Source: Enterobacter cancerogenus (GTDB taxonomy: Bacteria > Pseudomonadota > Gammaproteobacteria > Enterobacterales > Enterobacteriaceae). Taken from it: a DNA stretch of 64,000 nucleotides. Positions 58,097 to 64,000 of this stretch are shown here, piece after piece. Below the pieces are notes generated by a model, which was not told the origin of the DNA, made no database searches, and saw nothing but the letters and a program-made list of their open reading frames with translations. The stretch is from NCBI GenBank assembly GCA_000773965.1, contig JRUP01000031.1, forward strand, positions 1-64,000, in the 5' to 3' direction. Each line of letters opens with the position of its first letter. Positions within the stretch are counted from its first letter, which is position 1. The position numbers and the translations under genes were made by a program.

Positions 58097-59022
58097 ACAT
58101 TCAACGCGCCGGATTGATGACCTCGATTCAGGATCAGGGTCGTACCGGCTGGCGGCAATATGGCATTAGCGTTAGCGGCGCTCTCGATCAACCCTCAATG
58201 CGCACCGCCAATATGCTGGTGGGCAACCCGGAAGAGAGCGCGGTATTAGAGATTGTGCTCGGCCAGTTCAAAGCGGAATTCAAACGTGACGGCTGGTTTG
58301 CGCTGACCGGAGCAGGTTGTAATGCCGATCTGGATGGCAAACCGGTGTGGACTGGCTGGCGCTTACCGGTGAAAAAAGGCCAGGTCTTATCACTGGCGAT
58401 GCCGGTGCGCGGTATGCGTAGCTATCTGGCAGTCAATGGTGGTTTCGCCATTGATGAGATGCTCGGTTCGCACAGTACCGATCTCAAAGCTGGTTTTGGT
58501 GGTTTCCAGGGTCGTAAGTTGCAGGATGGCGATCAGTTGCCGTTGGGCAAACCCTCCCGCACCTTCAAAGGCAAAGCGGGCGTACGTCAGTTGTTGTGGG
58601 GCAACCGCATTCGCGCCTTGCCGGGCCCGGAGTACAACGAGTTCACCCGCGAAGCCCAGGAAGGTTTCTGGCGCAGCCCGTGGAAGCTGAGTCCGCAGAG
58701 TAATCGTATGGGTTACCGCATGCAGGGCCGCCAACTGCAGCGTAAAGTCACGCGTGATTTGTTGTCGCACGGGTTAGTACCCGGCGTGGTGCAGGTGCCG
58801 CCTAACGGCCAACCGATTGTGCTGATGGCCGATGCACAAACTACGGGCGGCTATCCGCGTATCGCCTGTGTTATCGAAGCTGACCTGTATCAACTGGCGC
58901 AGATTCGCCTCGGTGAGCCGATTCACTTTATCCATTGCACACTAGAAGAAGCGCTGCTGGCGAAACAACATCAGCAACGCTCCTTCGACCAAATAGCCTG
59001 GGGGCTTGCACATGAAGATTGA
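58090..59022 (+). CDS. pxpC: 5-oxoprolinase subunit PxpC
   Basis: A 310-residue YbgK/PxpC homologue, related to the biotin-dependent carboxyltransferase-like fold. It starts [20 protein letters not shown] and carries the GVSxSGALD-type segment ([13 protein letters not shown]). Works with PxpB and PxpA. Overlaps pxpB upstream and pxpA downstream by several bases, so the three are coupled. Confidence 0.95.
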   Translation: MLNIQRAGLMTSIQDQGRTGWRQYGISVSGALDQPSMRTANMLVGNPEESAVLEIVLGQFKAEFKRDGWFALTGAGCNADLDGKPVWTGWRLPVKKGQVLSLAMPVRGMRSYLAVNGGFAIDEMLGSHSTDLKAGFGGFQGRKLQDGDQLPLGKPSRTFKGKAGVRQLLWGNRIRALPGPEYNEFTREAQEGFWRSPWKLSPQSNRMGYRMQGRQLQRKVTRDLLSHGLVPGVVQVPPNGQPIVLMADAQTTGGYPRIACVIEADLYQLAQIRLGEPIHFIHCTLEEALLAKQHQQRSFDQIAWGLAHED

Positions 59023-59749
59023 TCTTAATGCTGACCTGGGCGAAGGCAGCGCCAGCGATCAGGAACTGCTGACGCTGGTGAGTTCGGCCAACATTGCCTG
59101 TGGTTTTCACGCTGGTGATGCGCAAACCATGCTGCAATCGGTGCGCTGGGCCAAAGCCTCGGGTGTGGCGATTGGTGCCCATCCCAGCTTCCCGGATCGC
59201 GAAAACTTTGGTCGCACCGCGATGCAACTGCCACCGGAAACGGTGTATGCGCAGATGATCTATCAGATCGGCGCACTGAAGAGCATCGCCGAAAGTGAAG
59301 GTGAGCGTTTAGTGCATGTGAAGCCACACGGCATGCTGTACAACCAGGCGGCGGCGGATGCCACGCTCGCCGACGCGATTGCCCGCGCGGTGAAGGCGAT
59401 CGATCCCGCATTGATTCTGGTTGGTCTGGCGGGCAGTGCTTCCATCAAGGCGGCTGCGCATCATGGCTTGCGCACGCGAGAAGAGGTATTCGCCGACCGT
59501 GGCTATCTGGCAACCGGCGCACTGGTGCCGCGCAGCCAGCCAGGCGCGATGATTGAAGAAGCCGAACAGGCGCTGGCGCAAACGCTCACCATGGTGCAGC
59601 AGCGTCAGGTGCAGAGTATCAGCGGTGAATGGGTGCCGGTGAATGCAGAAACCGTGTGTCTGCATGGCGATGGTGCTCACGCGCTGCAATTTGCGCGTAC
59701 GCTGCGTGCGGCTTTTGCTACCCAGCAAATTACTGTGACCAGCGCATAA
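59012..59749 (+). CDS. pxpA: 5-oxoprolinase subunit PxpA
   Basis: A 245-residue LamB/YcsF-family (YbgL) protein. Conserved [16 protein letters not shown] and [11 protein letters not shown] motifs are present. Start at ATG following GGGGG; overlaps the pxpC stop. It completes the ATP-dependent 5-oxoproline hydrolase. A terminator lies after it, before the membrane-protein pair. Confidence 0.95.
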   Translation: MKIDLNADLGEGSASDQELLTLVSSANIACGFHAGDAQTMLQSVRWAKASGVAIGAHPSFPDRENFGRTAMQLPPETVYAQMIYQIGALKSIAESEGERLVHVKPHGMLYNQAAADATLADAIARAVKAIDPALILVGLAGSASIKAAAHHGLRTREEVFADRGYLATGALVPRSQPGAMIEEAEQALAQTLTMVQQRQVQSISGEWVPVNAETVCLHGDGAHALQFARTLRAAFATQQITVTSA

Positions 59750-59762
59750 CAAATAACAACTC

Positions 59763-59785
59763 GCCCGATCTATATCGGGCTTTTT
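59763..59785 (+). terminator. Terminator after pxpA
   Basis: GCCCGAT-CTAT-ATCGGGC followed by TTTTT, 13 bases after the pxpA stop. It may only partly separate pxpBCA from the next genes. Confidence 0.88.
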
Positions 59786-59806
59786 ATTTCTGATGAGGGG
59801 AAAAAC

Positions 59807-60535
59807 ATGGATAACGTGGTCAATCTCTGGCCGTTACTCGGCATTGCCGCCATCGTTCTGGGATTCGTGTTGCGTTTTAACCCAGTGCTGGTAGTGATTG
59901 TTGCCGGTTTTGTCACCGGCCTGGCCGCGCATCTGCCGCTGGCCGATATTCTGGAGAAACTTGGTTCCGGCTTCCTGAACACCCGCAATCTGCCGCTGAT
60001 TTTGCTGCTGCCGCTGGCCGTGATCGGTTTGCTGGAGCGCCACGGTTTGAAGGAGCGCGCACAAAGCTGGATCGCGCAGATCAAAACCGCGACGGCGGGC
60101 CGTTTGCTGATTGTCTATCTGTTCGTGCGTGAAATCACCGCGGCACTCGGTTTAACCAGCCTCGGAGGTCATCCGCAGATGGTGCGTCCACTGCTGGCAC
60201 CGATGGCAGAAGGCGCCACAGAAAACCGCTATGGTGAAGTGCCCGATGAAGTGCGCCATCGCCTGCGTGCTATGTCGGCAGCCACCGATAACGTCGGGCT
60301 GTTCTTTGGTGAAGATATCTTTGTCGCCTTTGGTGCCATCATCTTTATGCATAACTTTATGCAGGAGTCGGCAGGTATCAGTACCGAGCCACTGCATATC
60401 GCCTTGTGGGGCATTCCCACCGCACTCTGTGCCTTCCTGATCCATTCGGCGCGACTGGTGCGCCTTGACCGCCAGCTGGCGCGTGAATTGGGTGCCATTA
60501 ATCAGCAGGCGTTGCACGCCAAAGGCGGGAAATAA
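59807..60535 (+). CDS. DUF969-family inner-membrane protein
   Basis: A 242-residue polytopic membrane protein with about five to six hydrophobic spans and the conserved MSAATDNVGLFFGEDIFVAFGA segment. DUF969 proteins are nearly always followed by DUF979 proteins, and the pair is thought to form one two-part transporter. Here the pair lies between pxpBCA and pcp, so import of pyroglutamate or pyroglutamyl peptides is the natural inference. Stop and next start share a base (TAATG). Confidence 0.85.
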   Translation: MDNVVNLWPLLGIAAIVLGFVLRFNPVLVVIVAGFVTGLAAHLPLADILEKLGSGFLNTRNLPLILLLPLAVIGLLERHGLKERAQSWIAQIKTATAGRLLIVYLFVREITAALGLTSLGGHPQMVRPLLAPMAEGATENRYGEVPDEVRHRLRAMSAATDNVGLFFGEDIFVAFGAIIFMHNFMQESAGISTEPLHIALWGIPTALCAFLIHSARLVRLDRQLARELGAINQQALHAKGGK

Positions 60536-61551
60536 TGTTTCAGCAACAATATCTGATGTGGCTGGCAGGAGTGATCTTGCTGGTGGTCGCCGTTCTCTCC
60601 TGGCGTGATGCGACTAACCCAAGACGCTTTACCACGGGTTTATTCTGGGCCCTGTATGGCCTGATGTTCCTGATTGGTGATGGCGCCTATCAACTGATGG
60701 GGCAATGGGCAGGCGATGCCGCTGCGGGTAAACGCATGCTGCACATTGGCGTCGGCATTGCGGTGGTGTTGATGGCGTTAATTGCCGGTTTCGGCGGCGT
60801 GCGTCTCGGCAGCTATCATCAGCGCAGCGATCAGCAGAAGCGCGAAAGTGCGCAGCGTCTGCGCAACAAGCTGTTTCTGCCCGCGCTGGCGATTCCGGTG
60901 GTAACGGTGATCGGCGTGCTGGCGTTTAACAATATCCCCGGCTTGCAGGATGCGGTTTTTGGTCCTGGCAACCATTCAACTCTAGTGACGCTGTTCTCGA
61001 TGATGGTCGGCTGCGTGCTGGGCTGGATCATCGCGCTGCAAATCACCCATGAAAAACCGCTGCAGTCGATGCAGGAAACTCGCCGTCTGCTGGATGCGGT
61101 GGGTTGGGCATTTATTCTGCCGCAAATTCTTGCCACGCTCGGTCTGTTATTCACCAGCGCGGGCGTCGGCACTGCGATTTCACATCTGACTGAACAGTAT
61201 CTGGCAGTGGACAATCGCCTAATTGCGGTCGCGGTGTATGCGATTGGCATGGCACTGCTGACCATGGTGATGGGTAATGCGTTTGCCGCTTTCCCGATAG
61301 TGACGGCTGGCATTGGGATTCCTATTCTGGTGCTGCAACACGGCGGCAATCCGGCGGTCATGGCGGCAATTGGCATGTTCTCTGGCTATTGCGGCACCTT
61401 GATGACGCCGATGGCGGCGAACTTCAACATCGTACCCGCGCGGTTACTGGAGTTGCCGGATCGAAACGGGGTGATCAAGGCTCAGGTGCCAACCGGTGTG
61501 CTACTGTTGGTGGTAAACGTATTCCTGCTCTACTTCCTGATGTTCTTATGA
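60535..61551 (+). CDS. DUF979-family inner-membrane protein
   Basis: A 338-residue polytopic membrane protein, about eight to nine spans. Conserved features include [17 protein letters not shown] and [20 protein letters not shown] near the C-terminus. Immediately coupled to DUF969 and followed 7 bases later by pcp. Predicted second half of the same permease; no experimental substrate is known to me. Confidence 0.85.
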   Translation: MFQQQYLMWLAGVILLVVAVLSWRDATNPRRFTTGLFWALYGLMFLIGDGAYQLMGQWAGDAAAGKRMLHIGVGIAVVLMALIAGFGGVRLGSYHQRSDQQKRESAQRLRNKLFLPALAIPVVTVIGVLAFNNIPGLQDAVFGPGNHSTLVTLFSMMVGCVLGWIIALQITHEKPLQSMQETRRLLDAVGWAFILPQILATLGLLFTSAGVGTAISHLTEQYLAVDNRLIAVAVYAIGMALLTMVMGNAFAAFPIVTAGIGIPILVLQHGGNPAVMAAIGMFSGYCGTLMTPMAANFNIVPARLLELPDRNGVIKAQVPTGVLLLVVNVFLLYFLMFL

Positions 61552-61558
61552 GGTCGCA

Positions 61559-62206
61559 ATGAAAACGGTATTGATGACGGCGTTTGAGCCGTTCGGTGGC
61601 GAAACCATTAACCCTTCATGGGAAGCGGTGCGCAGTTTTGACGGCAAAGAGATTGCCGGAGCCCGTATTGTGGTGCGCCAGCTGCCGGTGGTGTTTGCCA
61701 CCTGCGGCAAAGTGCTCACGCAAGCGCTGGAAGAGATTCAGCCTGACCGCGTGTTGTGTGTGGGCCAGGCCGGTGGGCGCGTTGATATCACCGTCGAACG
61801 CGTGGCGATCAACGTGGATGATGCGCGTATTCCCGACAACGATCAGCAGCAGCCGATCGACCAGCCCATCGTGATGGATGGACCTGCCGCCTATTTTTCC
61901 ACCTTACCGATTAAAGCGATGGTTGCAGCACTGCGCGAAGTGGGTGTGCCGGCCTCGGTATCGCAAACGGCCGGGACATTTACCTGTAATCACGTGATGT
62001 ACAGTCTGTTGCACTGGCTGAAGACCACCAACAGTCCGGCACGTGGGGGCTTTATTCATATCCCCTATATGCCGGAACAGGCGGTGAACCATCCCGGCGT
62101 CGCCAGTATGGCGACGGCCAGCGTGATCCTGGCGCTGGAAACCTCGTTGCAGGTGATGTTGAGCACTGAAAATGACATCCGCGTGGTTGGTGGAGCGACG
62201 CATTAA
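61559..62206 (+). CDS. pcp: Pyroglutamyl-peptidase I
   Basis: A 215-residue cysteine peptidase (C15) that removes N-terminal pyroglutamate from peptides. Catalytic triad: Glu80 ([10 protein letters not shown]), Cys143 ([10 protein letters not shown]) and His167 (GFIHIPYMP). Absent from E. coli K-12 at this place. It supplies 5-oxoproline, the substrate of PxpABC encoded just upstream. Nei follows after 11 bases, so pcp and nei may share a transcript. Confidence 0.95.
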   Translation: MKTVLMTAFEPFGGETINPSWEAVRSFDGKEIAGARIVVRQLPVVFATCGKVLTQALEEIQPDRVLCVGQAGGRVDITVERVAINVDDARIPDNDQQQPIDQPIVMDGPAAYFSTLPIKAMVAALREVGVPASVSQTAGTFTCNHVMYSLLHWLKTTNSPARGGFIHIPYMPEQAVNHPGVASMATASVILALETSLQVMLSTENDIRVVGGATH

Positions 62207-62217
62207 CAGGAGAAGTT

Positions 62218-63006
62218 ATGCCTGAAGGACCGGAGATCCGCCGTGCGGCGGATCAACTGGCAGCGGCGATGGAAGGCAGGCCACTCACTGATGTGTGGTT
62301 TGCCTTTCCTGAACTGAAAACCTACGAACCGGCACTAATGGGTGAAACCATTACGGCTTTTGAAACACGTGGCAAAGCACTGCTGACGCATTTTTCGAAT
62401 GGCTTAATTCTCTATAGCCATAATCAATTGTACGGCGTGTGGCGAGTGGTGCCGACCGGCACTGAACCCAACACTTCGCGACAGTTGCGCGTGCGGTTGG
62501 CAAACGCCGAACAGACCATCCTGCTCTACAGTGCCTCGGATATTGAACTGCTCAATGCAGATACCGTCGGCGCACATCCCTTTCTGCAGCGCGTAGGTCC
62601 CGATGTACTGGATGCCACATTATCGGTGGAAGAGGTGCGTGAGCGGCTGCTATCGCCGCGTTTTCGTCGCCGTCAGTTCAGCGGATTGTTACTCGATCAG
62701 GCCTTTCTGGCGGGATTGGGTAACTACTTGCGTGTGGAGATTTTATGGCATGCTGGATTGCTGGCGTCGCATCAGGCGCAGGATCTCACTGAGGCACAGC
62801 TCAATGCATTAAGTGAGGCGATGCTGGCGGTGCCACGTTTGTCGTATCAGATGCGCGGCAGTATGAAGAAATACCATGCCGATGCGGCGTTTCGCTTTGA
62901 GGTGTTTCATCGCCAGGGCAAGAGATGTCGGCGCTGCGGCACGCTGATTGAGAAGGGCACGCTATCGTCGCGGCCATTTTACTGGTGCCCGGGATGTCAG
63001 TTTTGA
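62218..63006 (+). CDS. nei: Endonuclease VIII
   Basis: A 262-residue DNA glycosylase/AP-lyase for oxidised pyrimidines. Catalytic MPEGPE start (Pro and Glu used after Met removal), H2TH region around LSYQMRG and a C-terminal zinc finger [11 protein letters not shown]...CPGC. E. coli nei also lies after pxpA, but without the DUF969-DUF979-pcp insertion. A GGAGAAG ribosome site is present. Confidence 0.96.
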   Translation: MPEGPEIRRAADQLAAAMEGRPLTDVWFAFPELKTYEPALMGETITAFETRGKALLTHFSNGLILYSHNQLYGVWRVVPTGTEPNTSRQLRVRLANAEQTILLYSASDIELLNADTVGAHPFLQRVGPDVLDATLSVEEVRERLLSPRFRRRQFSGLLLDQAFLAGLGNYLRVEILWHAGLLASHQAQDLTEAQLNALSEAMLAVPRLSYQMRGSMKKYHADAAFRFEVFHRQGKRCRRCGTLIEKGTLSSRPFYWCPGCQF

Positions 63007-63024
63007 CGCCATAATGCGAACAAT

Positions 63025-63055
63025 AAAAAAGCTGCCATCTCAATGAAATGGCAGC
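63025..63055. terminator. gltA terminator
   Basis: GCTGCCAT/ATGGCAGC with a 9-nt loop; on the minus strand it is followed by TTTTTT, serving gltA. On the plus strand CTTTCTTTC follows, giving nei a weaker exit. Confidence 0.85.
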
Positions 63056-63083
63056 CTTTCTTTCACACTCATTTAGCTGTGGA

Positions 63084-64000
63084 TTACTTTTTCAGCGCCG
63101 AGTTAAATGGACGCTCGGTGTAACCGGTGTACAGCTGACGTGGACGCGCAATCTTCATGCCCTCGTCGTGCATCTCTTTCCAGTGTGCAATCCAACCCAC
63201 GGTACGCGCCATCGCGAAGATCACGGTAAACATGGAAGAAGGAATACCCATCGCTTTCAGAATAATGCCAGAGTAGAAATCGACGTTTGGATAGAGTTTA
63301 CGCTCGATGAAGTACGGGTCGTTCAGCGCGATATGTTCCAGCTCCATCGCCACTTCCAGCAGGTCATCTTTCATACCCAACTCATTCAGCACTTCGTGAC
63401 AGGTTTCACGCATCACGGTGGCGCGCGGGTCATAGTTTTTGTAAACACGGTGACCGAAGCCCATCAGACGGAACGAATCGTTTTTGTCTTTCGCGCGACG
63501 TACAAATTCTGGGATGTGCTCAACGGTGCTGATCTCTTCCAGCATACGCAGGGTAGCTTCGTTGGCGCCACCGTGTGCCGGTCCCCACAGCGAAGCGATA
63601 CCCGCAGCGATACAGGCAAATGGGTTTGCACCAGAAGAACCGGCGGTACGCACGGTTGAGGTAGAGGCGTTCTGCTCATGATCAGCATGCAGAATCAGAA
63701 TACGGTCCATGGCGCGTTCCAGCACCGGGTTCACTTTGTACTCTTCACACGGTGTGGCGAACATCATATGCAGGAAGTTGCCTGCGTAGGACAGGTCGTT
63801 ACGTGGGTAAACGAACGGCTGGCCAATCGAATATTTGTAGCACATCGCTGCCATGGTCGGCATTTTGGACAGCAGGCGGAAGGCAGCGATTTCACGGTGA
63901 CGTTCAATGTTGACGTCTAAGGAGTCGTGATAGAACGCTGCCAGGGCGCCAGTGACACCACACATGACCGCCATCGGATGCGAATCGCGGCGGAAGCCAT
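63084..64000 (-). CDS. gltA: Citrate synthase (3' portion, 5' end beyond window)
   Basis: About 305 C-terminal residues of type II citrate synthase, which condenses oxaloacetate and acetyl-CoA. The frame stays open to the window edge ([15 protein letters not shown] at the boundary). Active-site histidines in [12 protein letters not shown] and [15 protein letters not shown] and the catalytic aspartate in [10 protein letters not shown] are present. Convergent with nei. The 5' end and promoter are off the window. Confidence 0.96.
   Translation of the reverse strand, partial: GFRRDSHPMAVMCGVTGALAAFYHDSLDVNIERHREIAAFRLLSKMPTMAAMCYKYSIGQPFVYPRNDLSYAGNFLHMMFATPCEEYKVNPVLERAMDRILILHADHEQNASTSTVRTAGSSGANPFACIAAGIASLWGPAHGGANEATLRMLEEISTVEHIPEFVRRAKDKNDSFRLMGFGHRVYKNYDPRATVMRETCHEVLNELGMKDDLLEVAMELEHIALNDPYFIERKLYPNVDFYSGIILKAMGIPSSMFTVIFAMARTVGWIAHWKEMHDEGMKIARPRQLYTGYTERPFNSALKK

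Noticed and set aside
1..64000. Mobile elements, prophage, CRISPR arrays
   Set aside because: No transposase, integrase or phage genes, no terminal inverted repeats with target duplications, and no regularly spaced repeat arrays. The only tandem repeats are tRNA genes.

Overview
The window is a contiguous stretch of enterobacterial chromosome, most likely from the Erwiniaceae (Pantoea/Erwinia lineage). Gene order closely follows the Escherichia coli pagP-cspE-lip-mrd-leuS-glt-lnt-tRNA-asnB-nag-glnS-fur-seqA-pgm-phr-pxp-nei-gltA segment. Protein sequences resemble E. coli at most loci but differ by local losses and insertions (crcB, ybeF, chiP and kdpDFABC are absent; several small or accessory genes are present). 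Genus assignment is inference; no rRNA or other typing gene is present. I see no insertion sequence, prophage, integron or CRISPR array.

Layout. 1-3.6 kb: the tail of a GntP-type permease, hcxB, an unknown 81-residue gene, a 27-residue YohP membrane protein, a small zinc-ribbon gene near a Fur-box-like site, pagP and cspE. 3.6-10.2 kb: an accessory island between cspE and tatE with a possible tiny membrane protein, a GNAT acetyltransferase, and a MocR-type regulator diverging from a five-gene operon (Pht5/NMT1-like protein, YbeM-type nitrilase, polar amino-acid-type ABC transporter). 10.2-25 kb: tatE, lipA, lipB, ybeD, dacA, rlpA, rodA, mrdA, rlmH, rsfS, nadD, holA, lptE, leuS (mostly minus strand) and ybeL. 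25-34.5 kb: gltIJKL with a SroC-like RNA between gltI and gltJ, then lnt, corC, ybeY, phoL and miaB, with ubiF divergent. 35.7-36.6 kb: an eight-tRNA operon (Met-Leu-Gln-Gln-Met-Gln-Gln-Gln) with a textbook promoter and terminator.

36.7-48 kb: asnB, the nagBACD operon diverging from nagE across a control region with candidate NagC and CRP sites, glnS, an NTF2-like gene and fur. 48.4-54 kb: fldA, ybfE, ybfF, seqA, pgm, a kdpE without kdpD or kdpFABC, and ybfA. 54-64 kb: a long two-domain ybgA, phr, ybgI, pxpBCA (5-oxoprolinase), a DUF969/DUF979 membrane pair, pcp (pyroglutamyl peptidase), nei, and the 3' part of gltA running off the window.

Most genes serve core functions: envelope elongation, lipoate synthesis, tRNA supply and modification, lipoprotein maturation, amino-sugar use and iron control. 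The two segments that look like less-described systems are the MocR/Pht5-like/YbeM/ABC island, with direct repeats spaced two helical turns apart in its control region, and the pxpBCA-DUF969-DUF979-pcp cluster, which reads as a pyroglutamate release, transport and ring-opening module.
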